DNA from: Aldehydirespirator sp965116965
GTDB lineage: Bacteria; Actinomycetota; Acidimicrobiia; Acidimicrobiales; Aldehydirespiratoraceae
Reading direction: 5' to 3'
DNA: 64,000 nucleotides
Assembly (NCBI GenBank): GCA_965116965.1
Contig: OZ220743.1
Location: 2,232,001-2,296,000, forward strand
Part shown: positions 19,046 to 27,266 of the stretch, piece after piece
Numbering within the stretch: position 1 is the stretch's first letter
How the letters are laid out: every line of letters begins with the position of its first letter
Notes under the pieces: model-generated
Databases searched by the model: none
What the model was told of the DNA's origin: nothing
What the model saw: the letters and a program-made list of their open reading frames with translations, nothing else
Position numbers and translations under genes: made by a program

Positions 19046-19615
19046 ATGGTGGAGCGCCTCTGGGCCGGGTGGCGGATACCCGCCATGATGGACGACCGGG
19101 AGGCGGCCGCGGCCGGGATCGCGGACTCCTCGGGCACCATCCCGGGCACGGTCCCCGGAGCCGGGACCGGCCCCGACGGCGGGGACGGCCAGAGCCTGTT
19201 CGAGGCCATCCTCAACTCGGGCCTGCCCGACGACAAGACCCACATCGTGCACCGCGGCGAGCGGGTCTTCGCCATCCTCAACCGCTACCCGTACTCCACG
19301 GGCCACTTGCTGATCCTGCCCTACCGGGCCGTTGGAGACCTGGAGGGCCTGGACCTCGACGAGCGCCGCGAACTCTGGGACACCGTCCACGACGCGGTGG
19401 CCGCAGTCAAGGCCGCGTTCTCGCCCGACGGGGTGAACGTCGGCGTCAACCTCGGTGAGGGCGCCGGTCCTAGCGTCTTCGACCACGTCCACATCCACGT
19501 GCTGCCCCGCTGGCGTTCCGACACCAACTTCATGACGGCCATCGCCGATGTGAGGGTCCTCCCCCAGAGCCTCCAAGACTGCTGGGAACGCCTAACCGCC
19601 GCCTGGCCGAGTTAG
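19046..19615 (+). CDS. HIT family nucleotide hydrolase/phosphorylase
   Basis: A 189-residue histidine-triad protein. An N-terminal ~45-residue Gly/Asp-rich stretch precedes the HIT fold (FEAILNSGLPDDKTHIVHRGERVFAILN to HVHIHVLPRW); the triad HVHIHV holds the catalytic His. The homologues next to thrS in actinobacteria are diadenosine-polyphosphate phosphorylases/hydrolases (Rv2613c type), so cleavage of Ap4A is the likely reaction. The start lies one base after the thrS stop, so it is translated with thrS; ThrRS itself can make Ap4A, which gives a plausible functional link. ATG at 19085 or 19088 (Met-Met) would trim the N-terminus by 13-14 residues. Confidence 0.88.
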   Translation: MVERLWAGWRIPAMMDDREAAAAGIADSSGTIPGTVPGAGTGPDGGDGQSLFEAILNSGLPDDKTHIVHRGERVFAILNRYPYSTGHLLILPYRAVGDLEGLDLDERRELWDTVHDAVAAVKAAFSPDGVNVGVNLGEGAGPSVFDHVHIHVLPRWRSDTNFMTAIADVRVLPQSLQDCWERLTAAWPS

Positions 19616-19677
19616 CTTGCGCCGCAGGCGGCCAGCCGGGCCGCGGGCGCACGGTCCGTTCCGATGGTGGGGAACCG

Positions 19678-20103
19678 CTACTCCCCGGTCATCCAGTACC
19701 GCTGCGCCCGCTCGACTGCCGCTTGCCTGCTCATCTCGGCGAGCTGATCGTCGCGCAGGCCGACCCGATTCTTGAGCAGATGGGCCAAGTCCGTCGGAAT
19801 GGCCTCCTGCGGCGCCGGCAGCGCACTCCGGGCGGGCGGTTCACCCGTCCGCACGCTCTGCCAGAACTCCTCGAGGCTGGTCTGGAGTTGGTCACGCAGG
19901 ATGTGCGACCAGAGGGCCGCGCCATAGCCGGTGCGGTCCGGCGGCCTGGATATCCGGGTTCGCAGGATGCGGCCGTCGGGGAGTTCGAACTCGTAGGTCT
20001 CGTGGTGGGTGGAGCGCTTCCCGGTGCCGGACCGGACGACGGTCCATCCCTCGATCTCGCAGGAGTGCAGGTGGTCTCGTCGCGTGGGCGCCGGGTAGCT
20101 CAC
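19678..20103 (-). CDS. toxin of a Phd-linked toxin-antitoxin pair ('cytotoxic translational repressor'-like)
   Basis: A 141-residue protein resembling the actinobacterial family annotated as cytotoxic translational repressor of toxin-antitoxin stability systems: PTRRDHLHSCEIEGWTVVR near the N-terminus, then HHETYEFELPDGRILRTRIS, RTGYGAALWSHILRDQL and a C-terminal helix AAVERAQRYWM. The start is placed at GTG 20103, whose GTGA overlaps the antitoxin stop; ATG 20124 would overlap the antitoxin by 25 bp. The mode of action is not shown by motifs; RelE-like RNase activity is only a family suggestion. The second gene of the pair, it is transcribed away from the thrS operon. Confidence 0.65.
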   Translation of the reverse strand: MSYPAPTRRDHLHSCEIEGWTVVRSGTGKRSTHHETYEFELPDGRILRTRISRPPDRTGYGAALWSHILRDQLQTSLEEFWQSVRTGEPPARSALPAPQEAIPTDLAHLLKNRVGLRDDQLAEMSRQAAVERAQRYWMTGE

Positions 20104-20513
20104 GGCCCGCTGCCGCGGGTCCATTGGGCGAGGTCGGCGTCGGAGGCGAGCGAGACGAGCTGCACGAGCGGCCAGTGCTGCTGGTGGTTCGGTGCGAACC
20201 GGAGCCGCGCCTGCCAGTCCTCCGCGTATTCGCGCAGGGCGGAGACGAACTCTTCGACGGCTTCGGCGAGGTCGGCGCCGTCGGCCGCGACCGGCGTTCC
20301 CGGCAGGAACACAGACCAGCCACCCGCCTCGGCCACCGCTTCCGGCCGGCGCAGCCGCCGCGAGTCCATCAGGATCTCTCGGAGCCTTCCGCTCTCGACT
20401 AGGGCGACGAGCGTGTCGTGGCGCCGGATGCCGATCGGCAATCCCGCTTCTGCGGTGTCGAGCACCTCGCGGAGACGGCTGCGCGTGTCGGTGTATGAGA
20501 GGTACTGCACCAT
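20100..20513 (-). CDS. Phd/YefM-type antitoxin
   Basis: A 137-residue protein whose first ~55 residues look like a Phd/YefM DNA-binding domain (YLSYTDTRSRLREVLDTAEAGLPIGIRRHDTLVALVES), followed by a longer C-terminal region that would wrap the toxin. The start is ATG 20513. Antitoxin first, toxin second, with a four-base overlap, is the normal arrangement. A TAAGT...ACTTA inverted repeat at 20535-20555 lies 22 bp upstream and may be the autoregulatory operator. A decayed copy of the antitoxin/toxin junction sits immediately upstream at ~20620-20700. Confidence 0.7.
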   Translation of the reverse strand: MVQYLSYTDTRSRLREVLDTAEAGLPIGIRRHDTLVALVESGRLREILMDSRRLRRPEAVAEAGGWSVFLPGTPVAADGADLAEAVEEFVSALREYAEDWQARLRFAPNHQQHWPLVQLVSLASDADLAQWTRGSGP

Positions 20514-20534
20514 GCGTCTCCCGATCGGCCGAGA

Positions 20535-20555
20535 TAAGTGTACATCGCGTACTTA
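20535..20555. promoter_or_regulatory. inverted repeat, possible operator of the antitoxin/toxin pair
   Basis: TAAGT (20535-20539) and ACTTA (20551-20555) are perfectly inverted around GTACATCGCGT, 22 bp upstream of the antitoxin ATG, in locally AT-rich DNA. Phd/YefM antitoxins bind such short palindromes to repress their operons; binding here is inference. Confidence 0.4.
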
Positions 20556-20765
20556 AAGGACGTCAACTGGCGCACTGCTTGCGCCCACTCGACCGCCGCC
20601 CGTCTCGCAGAAGAGCGGCTTCTCTCGTCGCGTGGGTGCGGGGTAGCCCCGGCCCGCTACAGCGGGACACTTGGGCGAGGTCGGTATCGGACTCGATGTG
20701 TCCCGCGCGGTGGAAACGTTGTTGCCAAGGGTGTGCGCCGCTGCCGACACGCTCGTCAGGAGCAT
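20553..20765 (-). pseudogene. degraded remnant of a second copy of the toxin-antitoxin junction
   Basis: The stretch 20622-20695 aligns with 20074-20149 of the intact pair: both share TCTCGTCGCGTGGG, GGGTAGC, GGCCCGCT, AGCGGG or CGCGGG and TTGGGCGAGGTCGG. In translation the remnant still shows GYPAPTRRE followed by CETGG, matching SYPAPTRRDHLHSCEIEGW of the intact toxin start, but the flanking antitoxin and toxin bodies are gone. It points to a former tandem or neighbouring duplicate that has decayed. Confidence 0.6.
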
Positions 20766-21649
20766 ACGTGGTGATCGATGTAGTGCTTTGTGAGTTTCCT
20801 TATCTGATCTTGGAGCACAGTATCATATATGGCCCAGACTGCCGCTCCTATTGCGACAGCCCAAGCCGCGCCACCTGTAAGGAACCCTGTGATGAGCGCG
20901 CCCGCTATGGCCAGCACCACACCAAGGGTCTCCTCTAGCCACCCTCTGCAGTCGGACCTGTCGAATTCGGCACCGGCAGCCTCGGCGAGGTCCACTTGAC
21001 GCTGTGTGAAGCTTCGATGCCTGACGTTGATGGCGTCGAGGGTGATTCTGCCTGTTGAAGAATCGTTGAAGTCGACTCGTATCACCGTCGGACCGAACAG
21101 TTCGTACCTTTCGGAGCAATAGCATGTCCACAACCAGCCGTTGTCCCATGCCTTGAGTTGGTCGATGTTGAAACTGTCCTTGACATACCAGTCGCCGGTC
21201 GGGGTTCCATTCCTTTGGTCTGGATTACCATTCTCATCTACTAGGCGCTTCTGCCATACCTCGTATCGCACGCGTGTTGCGGTTGGGTGCCTCGTTGCGG
21301 GGCGCTCAATCCATGATCCTTGTGACGGTATCCTTATACTGATCGAGTATCTTCCTTCGTTCATGTTACCGATCCAATAGTCGGCGTAGTCGGTTCTTCC
21401 CTTCCAGCTATATCGGTAACCGTCACCGCCGGTGTGGCCATGTCCGCCAGTGTGCAGGTTGTCGGGTACTGAGTACGAGGGCAATCCCGGCTTACGACTG
21501 AACCCTCCTATCTCGTGTGCCACCGCGTAGCCACTGTGGTCAGCGTGTGCTGAGGCCGGAGCAAGCGCGAGCATTGCAGCCAGCAGGACTGTGGCTAGAG
21601 GTGGAAGAATTAGTCTTGCTGGGCGTCGAAGTGATCTTACAGTTATCAT
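20756..21649 (-). CDS. secreted protein with C-terminal hydrophobic glycine-rich hairpin, family unknown
   Basis: A 297-residue product from ATG 21649, which has an AGGAGGG ribosome-binding site eight bases upstream. Residues 1-36 are a Sec signal peptide ending ASAHA. The mature part is Trp/Tyr/Arg-rich (GYRYSWKGRTDYADYWIGN, residues ~85-125), with Cys pairs in WTCYC and single Cys in SDCRGW and the final HHVCS. Residues ~250-285 are a Gly/Ala-rich hydrophobic stretch (VVLAIAGALITGFLTGGAAW and so on) that could form a membrane hairpin, then a charged tail. I do not recognise the family. The hairpin recalls pore-forming or membrane-inserting secreted proteins, but this is only a shape argument. 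GC content is clearly below the surroundings. It lies 99 bp downstream of the SLH-peptidase gene on the same strand, so the two are probably one unit. Confidence 0.7.
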   Translation of the reverse strand: MITVRSLRRPARLILPPLATVLLAAMLALAPASAHADHSGYAVAHEIGGFSRKPGLPSYSVPDNLHTGGHGHTGGDGYRYSWKGRTDYADYWIGNMNEGRYSISIRIPSQGSWIERPATRHPTATRVRYEVWQKRLVDENGNPDQRNGTPTGDWYVKDSFNIDQLKAWDNGWLWTCYCSERYELFGPTVIRVDFNDSSTGRITLDAINVRHRSFTQRQVDLAEAAGAEFDRSDCRGWLEETLGVVLAIAGALITGFLTGGAAWAVAIGAAVWAIYDTVLQDQIRKLTKHYIDHHVCS

Positions 21650-21748
21650 GGTTTGCCCTCCTATGATGTTGACGAGAGTCGTCACTGTCTTGCCGAGTAC
21701 TGCCAGCACGCGGGGTGCTTGCCTGATCTTGTCTGTCCCATATATGGC

Positions 21749-24214
21749 TCAGCGGGCGAGTCTCTTGGCGTGTTCTTCGAAGTGGATGAACCGGTAATCC
21801 CCTTGGTATGGGCCGGTTCCCTTCTCGACCTTTTGGCTGATACGTATGCCACATCTTCCGTTGTAGTTTCCATCGGAAATGACTATCGAACCGTCTGGAT
21901 TTGTCGCCTCCACATAGGCGAGATGGCCGAAGAACTGCCCGGTTAGGCTGTCCAAGGCAGTATCGTTCCTGACGAGTACCGATCCGGGAGCGGGGCTCTT
22001 GTCTACCCTTATGCCGATCTTCTCAGCGCAATCGTCCCATTGACGGGCATGGCCCCATCTCGCTACTCGGGCACGGTCTACAGCGGCGCATGGTGTTGCT
22101 CGCCACTGGTTGTTGAATCCGTAATGGCCACCGTATGCATCGTTCTCGCCGACACCGTTCTCTCGGAGACGCCATGCGACGTACGAAGTGCATTGACCGA
22201 GTTGGTAGCCGTCCCATTCAAAGCCGCGACGCCAGCAATCGGTTACCTCCGGGTAGCTCGTGCTCAGCGTGGTACGCGGCAACGTAGTAGTAGGAGGTGT
22301 CGATTGGTCGCTGAAGTTAATCTCGTTCGAGCGGATTCCGTTGACGACCACTTGGGCGGTCTCATCGTCATCCCAGAAGATGCAGCCGCGGCTTGAATCG
22401 CCCAACCAGTTGAATGGGCCGAATCCTCGCTGACCCTTGCTCCAGCACTCCGTCTGGTACGGCGGCTGCGGCCAATCACCAATGTACTCGTAGCGGAGGT
22501 ACCGGCAGGACGTGTTGGGTGGGCAGTCGCTTCGACCGCTCGCGTCGCTGCCCCAGGAGATCCGGAGTTCGAGTTCAGAAGAGTCTTCGTCGTCGGGGTT
22601 GCCGGGCCCGCCGTGCTCGTCGAGTGCGGTGGAGTCTGGACGCTGGCATTGGCCGTCGGCGTCGAGTTCGACCCAGTTGTGCTGAGCGAGGTGGTAGCAG
22701 GCGATGTAAGCCGAGTTCGCCTCGCCGGGTGTCAGGTTCAGCTTCGCGCCCCGGAGTGGCTGGCTCATCACTGACATGAGTTGCTCGGGAGTCGGCGGCT
22801 GATCTATGGCGTCGTCCTCCCACGGGTGCTTCCAGTCGTAGAAGGCGTGGCCGATCTCGTGGGCGACGGTGTAGTAGAAGGATTGCCAGCGCGTGTAGCC
22901 GAGGTTCTTCTCGGGCGGCTGGTGGTTCGCGACGGTGAGTGATATGGCGGGCCCGGTCCCCTGGCCCGCGTATCCGATCGTGTCGTCTGGGCCCGAAGCC
23001 ATGTTGGCGAGAATCACGGACCGCAGATTCCCCGTCCGGACCTCGGCCGCGGCGTTGCACGGATCCTTCCAACCAGCGCTCCAGCTCTTTGCCTGGCTCT
23101 TGCTGCGCCATTCACTGAGTGTCTGGTCTCTCCAGTTGTGACCGGGCGGCAGGATGTCGGCCGGCAGTATCCCGCCGAAACGGAACGTGATCGTGGTCCC
23201 GCGGGTCCCGCCGCTGGCGTCGTAGCCGGACTGTCGCCGGTAGAAGCCGTCCACATGCTGCTGGAGGCGACCGACCTCGGTTTGCAGCCGGGCCTCGTCG
23301 TACACGCCGGAGGGGCCGCAATAGAAGACGTTGACTTCCAGATGCTGGGGCAGAGTCCGGGCCCGGTTCAGGAAGCTTGCCATCTCTGCTCGGGTGACGG
23401 TGTCGTCGGCGCAGAAGCGAGTGCCGTCGCCGCAGCCAGTGGTGACGCCGGATGCGGCGAGCTTGGCGACTGCAGGGGCGTACCAGGCGTCCGGGGGCAC
23501 GTCACTGAAGCCGGGGTCGGGTCCGTCGGGGAGGTTGAATGCTCGAGCGAGAAAGACGGCCATCTCTGCTCGGGTGACGGTGTCGTCGGGGCAGAAGCGG
23601 GTGCCGTCGCCGCAGCCATTGGTGACTTCGAGTTCCGCGAAGCCCTCTATGAACGCGGCGTGGGGATGGTCGGCGGATACGTCCGCGAAGCGTGTGGCGG
23701 CGACTGGGTCGGAGTCGGTGCCCTCAAGGACGCGCACTAGCCAGACGGCGAGGGTCGAACGAAGCAGGGGCTCACCCGGGCAGAAGCGGCCGGCACCGCA
23801 GTCGGTGCCCAGGAAGACGCCGTCGGCAGCGAGGACCCGGATGTCGTCGTGGTGAACACCGGTGGAGGCGACATCACTGTAGGGGGACTGCGTGGCGAGG
23901 GTCGCGCCGGTCGATCCGGCTGTCCCAGAGGAACCGGTGCCAGCGAATGCGGCGGGCTGCGGCGGGACCATAGGCGAGCCGGTCTGCACCGGGGGAAATC
24001 TTGACGAGGAAGCGGGAAGGTCGGAGGCTGAGGCTGCGGGCGGCTGCCGATAAGGCGCGGCGTGAGGGGATTCGCCGGAGGAGGGGGGCGTAGATGCCGC
24101 CGCGGGCTGAGCGAGTGTGATCGAGGCGCAGCCGAGCGAGAAGACGATCCACACGGAGGCAAGCCGCACTGCTGGTGCCGGTCTGCCGGCCGGCTGGTCT
24201 GGCGTCATGACCAT
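21749..24214 (-). CDS. secreted SLH-repeat / HExxH metallopeptidase-like / CHAP surface protein
   Basis: An 821-residue exported protein from ATG 24214 (GTG 24262 is an alternative). Numbering from ATG: signal peptide in residues ~1-40, Ser/Pro/Ala linker to ~108, three SLH-like repeats (~110-290) with GCGDGTRFCPDDTVTRAEMA, a zincin-like domain (~295-520) with TVAHEIGHAFYDWKH (HExxH at 452-456 and a further His at 463), a Cys-rich segment with a Thr/Pro linker (~520-655) and a C-terminal CHAP domain (~660-815) with GQCTSYVAWR (Cys675) and GHLAYVE (His764). This combines cell-wall attachment, a protease and a peptidoglycan amidase/endopeptidase. The third His spacing is not the classical metzincin one, so the protease class is uncertain. 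The 3' half is lower in GC than the SLH part, which suggests a chimaeric origin. Confidence 0.8.
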   Translation of the reverse strand: MVMTPDQPAGRPAPAVRLASVWIVFSLGCASITLAQPAAASTPPSSGESPHAAPYRQPPAASASDLPASSSRFPPVQTGSPMVPPQPAAFAGTGSSGTAGSTGATLATQSPYSDVASTGVHHDDIRVLAADGVFLGTDCGAGRFCPGEPLLRSTLAVWLVRVLEGTDSDPVAATRFADVSADHPHAAFIEGFAELEVTNGCGDGTRFCPDDTVTRAEMAVFLARAFNLPDGPDPGFSDVPPDAWYAPAVAKLAASGVTTGCGDGTRFCADDTVTRAEMASFLNRARTLPQHLEVNVFYCGPSGVYDEARLQTEVGRLQQHVDGFYRRQSGYDASGGTRGTTITFRFGGILPADILPPGHNWRDQTLSEWRSKSQAKSWSAGWKDPCNAAAEVRTGNLRSVILANMASGPDDTIGYAGQGTGPAISLTVANHQPPEKNLGYTRWQSFYYTVAHEIGHAFYDWKHPWEDDAIDQPPTPEQLMSVMSQPLRGAKLNLTPGEANSAYIACYHLAQHNWVELDADGQCQRPDSTALDEHGGPGNPDDEDSSELELRISWGSDASGRSDCPPNTSCRYLRYEYIGDWPQPPYQTECWSKGQRGFGPFNWLGDSSRGCIFWDDDETAQVVVNGIRSNEINFSDQSTPPTTTLPRTTLSTSYPEVTDCWRRGFEWDGYQLGQCTSYVAWRLRENGVGENDAYGGHYGFNNQWRATPCAAVDRARVARWGHARQWDDCAEKIGIRVDKSPAPGSVLVRNDTALDSLTGQFFGHLAYVEATNPDGSIVISDGNYNGRCGIRISQKVEKGTGPYQGDYRFIHFEEHAKRLAR

Positions 24215-24791
24215 GACAGGGGCCGGTGGGCGGCGGTCGTGACGGAGGAGTTGCCCGAACACGAGCTGCCCACGGGCACGAAGAGCAGTACGGCGACGCC
24301 GGGGCGAGGGAACCCCTGAGGTGCTGCTCGTCTTGGAGACCGCCCGGCTGCTGCGAGCGGTCGCGCTATGTCAGCAGCGTGATTTCTGCCGGGGGGGGGT
24401 AGGCGAATTCGGGGGTGGTGCGGGCCGGGCAGCGGCGAGGTCGTCCACTGGCGCGGCCGGCGCTGAAGCTGGGCGCGCCGCCGCAGATGCGGTCGGCTCG
24501 GTCCCCGGCATCGCAGACGCAGCCCAAGGAGTCCTCAGGCCAAGCTCCAGCATGGGCGTGAAGGCTATAGGCGCGCTCTGTCAGTGTCAAGCAGCGCGGC
24601 CGTGAAAGGCCGGCATCAGCGCATCGCCTCGGCCCCGGACTTGGCGAGGCATGCCCATTCGAGGGCGCAGCCAACCGGGTGGCTGCGCCCATCGAGGCCG
24701 GCGAGGACCTGGTCGGAGTGAGTGTGACGCTGTCAGATGACGTCGCAGGCTCCGGTGTCGAGCCTCTGGCGGTGCAGTTCGCCGCCGCGGC
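24215..24791. other. 577-bp interval without a supported gene
   Basis: Short open frames here lack any recognisable sequence or start signal. The interval holds a run of nine G at 24391-24399 and a perfect 10-bp hairpin at 24663-24690. It separates the 3' end of the HEPN/MNT pair from the start of the SLH-peptidase gene, so the promoter of the latter should lie in its left part. Confidence 0.5.
24663..24690 (-). terminator. perfect 10-bp GC hairpin downstream of the MNT gene
   Basis: GGGCGCAGCC, an 8-base loop AACCGGGT and GGCTGCGCCC. It lies about 100 bp past the stop of the minus-strand MNT gene. There is no T-run, so a factor-independent terminator is possible but not proven. Confidence 0.4.
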
Positions 24792-25136
24792 TCATTCTGC
24801 CTGTCGGTCGGGGCTGGGCTGAGGCGCCGCGCGTAGGACCACGTACTGCTTCTCGATCTCGTCGCGGAAGCTCTGCGGCAGCCTTGCCCAGTCGAGGGTC
24901 TGCACCACGATGGGAATGTTGGACTGTTCGAGAGCGGTATCGAGCCGGGCCATGCGCCCGCGGGGGATCGGGCCGAGGTTAGGGCCGCGCAGCACGAGGT
25001 CCAAGTCGCTTGCCTCGTGGCCTCCGCCGTTGACACGGCTGCCGTAGGCCCACACTTCGGTGTCGGGCACATGGGCCGCGAGCAGCGCCTCGATCCGTCG
25101 GCGGTGGCGGCAGCGAAGATCCAGCCGGTCAGTCAT
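24792..25136 (-). CDS. MNT-type minimal nucleotidyltransferase, antitoxin partner of a HEPN protein
   Basis: A 114-residue member of the DNA polymerase beta-like nucleotidyltransferase superfamily: YGSRVNGGGHEASDLDLVLRG contains the Gly-Ser and the Asp44-x-Asp46 metal-binding pair. In MntA/HepT-type systems the MNT protein neutralises the HEPN RNase, in studied cases by AMPylating it. The start overlaps the HEPN gene by eight bases, so the two are translationally coupled. The third catalytic Asp position is less clear; IPIVVQTLDW after ~35 residues may supply it. Confidence 0.8.
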   Translation of the reverse strand: MTDRLDLRCRHRRRIEALLAAHVPDTEVWAYGSRVNGGGHEASDLDLVLRGPNLGPIPRGRMARLDTALEQSNIPIVVQTLDWARLPQSFRDEIEKQYVVLRAAPQPSPDRQAE

Positions 25137-25551
25137 CGAAGGGTTCCCCGACGACGGCGGCGATCCGGCGGGCGTCGGCCACGAACGCCGGAAGCACCGC
25201 CAGCGTGGCCTCCGCGAACGCCTCGCCGTACTTGTGGGCCGTGTCGTTGCGGCAGTCGCGGTACTCCAGCCACCGCTCGCACGCCTCCACTGCGATCAGG
25301 CCGTGCCGGGCGGCCTCGCGGAACGTGGCCTTGAAGGTGAGCGAGTCGGCCTCGCGGTTCGATGAGAAGTAGGGCCGGAGGCGTTTCCTGAGAAGGCTGC
25401 CGCACTGTTCCAGGATGATCTCGAACTCTTTGACGCAGGCCGCCCTGAAGATGTCGTAGTCGTCGTCGCCGGTCTCGACGGCATCGAGGCGGTCGAGAGC
25501 CGCGGCCAGCGTCCGCACGCAGCGGTTCAAGAAATCGGTGTTGAGTCTCAC
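25129..25551 (-). CDS. HEPN-domain protein (HI0074/HepT-like), toxin partner of the MNT protein
   Basis: A 140-residue all-helical protein of the 'nucleotidyltransferase substrate-binding' group. The RNase-type R-x4-H motif is RNDTAH (Arg101, His106), inside CERWLEYRDCRNDTAHKYGEAF. GTG at 25551 is chosen because it begins LNTDFLNRCVRTLAAALDRL, the usual first helix; the frame to 25686 is upstream noise. HEPN first and MNT second with overlap is a common order of this toxin-antitoxin class, which acts on tRNA or mRNA and may also work in phage defence. Confidence 0.78.
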   Translation of the reverse strand: MRLNTDFLNRCVRTLAAALDRLDAVETGDDDYDIFRAACVKEFEIILEQCGSLLRKRLRPYFSSNREADSLTFKATFREAARHGLIAVEACERWLEYRDCRNDTAHKYGEAFAEATLAVLPAFVADARRIAAVVGEPFDD

Positions 25552-25906
25552 TTGCCGTCTCGAATCTACTTCACGGCTCGAATTCTCAGGCGCCGTGCTG
25601 CCGGTAGACGGCCCCGGAACCGGCCATGGCCCGGTCGGGGGTGAGCGGGAATGATCACCGCACCCTCGACGCCCGACAGTTCTCATCGACGGTCAGAACC
25701 TCGGCTGACTGCCGGGCAGGCGGGGGATCGCCCAGCTGTGCGTCGGCCGCGGCTTGAGGAGGATTCCGAGGGTCGTCGGTGCGTCGATGCCGGGCAGGCG
25801 GGGGATCGCCCAGCTGTGCGTCGGCCGCGGCTAGAAGAGACGGATCCGGTCGGTGCGTGACGATGCGCCGATCGGTTCCGTGCCGGAGAGAACGAGAGGG
25901 CCGCAC
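25552..25906. other. 355-bp interval without a supported gene, holding two 45-bp direct repeats
   Basis: This is the divergent gap between the HEPN gene and the unknown gene at 25907. Copies at 25710-25754 and 25788-25832 are identical (beginning TGCCGGGCAGGCGGGGGATC and ending GTCGGCCGCGGCT), with a 78-bp period. A GAGAGGG ribosome-binding site for the next gene lies at the right end. Confidence 0.6.
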
Positions 25907-27196
25907 ATGCCACGACCGAAGCGCCGCTGCGGGGGCGGTCGCGTCACGCCGAAAGGGACCAGGCCCGGCGATCGCCTCAGGGCGGCTGCGAGCCCGGAAC
26001 CGCAGCTGGAACAGGTGCTGTTGATGGATGCCGCCGACGCCGCAGTCCTCACCGACCTCGACGAAGCGGAGTATTGGGCGTCGTCGATGCAGGCGCTGTT
26101 CCGTCCCCTCGTCTACGCGTGCGATCCCGCGATGACTGCGCCGAGGGTGCTGGCCGCGGCGGAGGTCTGCGACGACCGTGCCGCGGCCGGGGCGGTGGCC
26201 GCGGCGATGGGCGTGTACGGGCCGCCCGGATGCCGGGCCCAGGCGCATGACCTGTTGGAGCAGCTGGCCGGTGACGGTGAGCCGCCGCCTGGCTGGGCGG
26301 CGGCGCTCGGCGATGTCGTGCCCCGCCGCTCGGTGCTGCTCACCGACCCGTGGGGAGACGAGCGAGCGGTGTGGATCGACTTCCAGCGCCCCGACGGCGC
26401 GGTGCGGGGGATGGGCGTCGCAGTCCACGCGACGGCAGGCATGGGCGCGAACGGTCTCGCCTACGGCCCGGCGGTTGAGACGGTGGCCGCAGAATTCGAG
26501 CGGTGGCCCGACGCGGCAGTGGAGGAGATCAGCCTGGGTGACGCTCGGGTGATGGTCGAGGCCGCTCTGGAGGTGCGGGACGTCGCAGCGGCGCTCCGCC
26601 ATGGCGGCGGCGGCGACGGCGGCGACGACGAAATGATGGACGAGAAGCTGAGGGCGCTGTTGGACCATCGGATCGGGCTGCTGCCGGCATGTGGTGAGCA
26701 GCACGGGCCCCGATGGCTGACAGACGAGGAGATCGACGACCTCCGCGGGGAGTTCCGCGCCGCGGTCGACGAGCGGGACGCCTCCGACGCCGACACGGTG
26801 CTCGCGGCGGCCTGCCGGTTCTCTGAAGCATGGTGGGACGGTGATGTGCTGTGCTGGAGCCCGCGAAGGGTGGTGGAGTTCGTGAGTGTGTGGATACCGG
26901 CCAAGTCGGTGTGCGACGAGTGGTGGCACGACGCCGTCGAGTCGGTGTTCCCGCAATGGCTGCGCTTCGCGGCGCAGCAACGGGGCCTCGCGCAGGACCG
27001 GTTGCGGGAGAATCTCGAGGCGGCCCGGGGGGCGTTCGGCGACATGAGGGCCAACGCGGCGGACCCGGCCAAGCGGTCGGTCACCACCAACATCGTCACC
27101 GACATGATCGCCGACGGTGTCGACTTCGACGACGACGCCGACGTGCAGGAATGGATGGAGAACTACAACGCCCGTCCCCGCAGCGAACGCTACTAG
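25907..27196 (+). CDS. conserved-looking hypothetical protein, 429 aa
   Basis: Starts at ATG 25907 with a GAGAGGG ribosome-binding site six bases upstream. The N-terminus is basic (PRPKRRCGGGRVTPKGTRPGD), a pattern seen in short extensions of actinobacterial SecA-motif or SEC-C-like hypothetical proteins, but no Cys/His zinc motif follows. The rest is acidic, Trp- and Ala-rich and predicted helical, with an Asp/Gly-rich linker near residue 245 (HGGGGDGGDDEMMDEKL). No signal peptide or membrane segment is present. I do not recognise the family and assign no function. Codon use is normal for the genome. Confidence 0.6.
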   Translation: MPRPKRRCGGGRVTPKGTRPGDRLRAAASPEPQLEQVLLMDAADAAVLTDLDEAEYWASSMQALFRPLVYACDPAMTAPRVLAAAEVCDDRAAAGAVAAAMGVYGPPGCRAQAHDLLEQLAGDGEPPPGWAAALGDVVPRRSVLLTDPWGDERAVWIDFQRPDGAVRGMGVAVHATAGMGANGLAYGPAVETVAAEFERWPDAAVEEISLGDARVMVEAALEVRDVAAALRHGGGGDGGDDEMMDEKLRALLDHRIGLLPACGEQHGPRWLTDEEIDDLRGEFRAAVDERDASDADTVLAAACRFSEAWWDGDVLCWSPRRVVEFVSVWIPAKSVCDEWWHDAVESVFPQWLRFAAQQRGLAQDRLRENLEAARGAFGDMRANAADPAKRSVTTNIVTDMIADGVDFDDDADVQEWMENYNARPRSERY

Positions 27197-27266
27197 CCGG
27201 GCGCCGCCCGCCGCAACGACACAACCGCGCGAAACTAGCCACTCAGGACATTAGGCCGTCGCCACA

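Noticed and set aside
21650..21748. Remnant of a second hairpin protein between the SLH-peptidase gene and the secreted gene
   Set aside because: AIYGTDKIRQ in this gap resembles AIYDTVLQDQIRK near the end of the secreted protein, with shared CATATATGG, but the match is too short to support a duplication.
24321..24605. Small plus-strand gene in the 577-bp gap
   Set aside because: Low-complexity Ala/Gly/Arg translation, crosses the G9 run, no ribosome-binding site.
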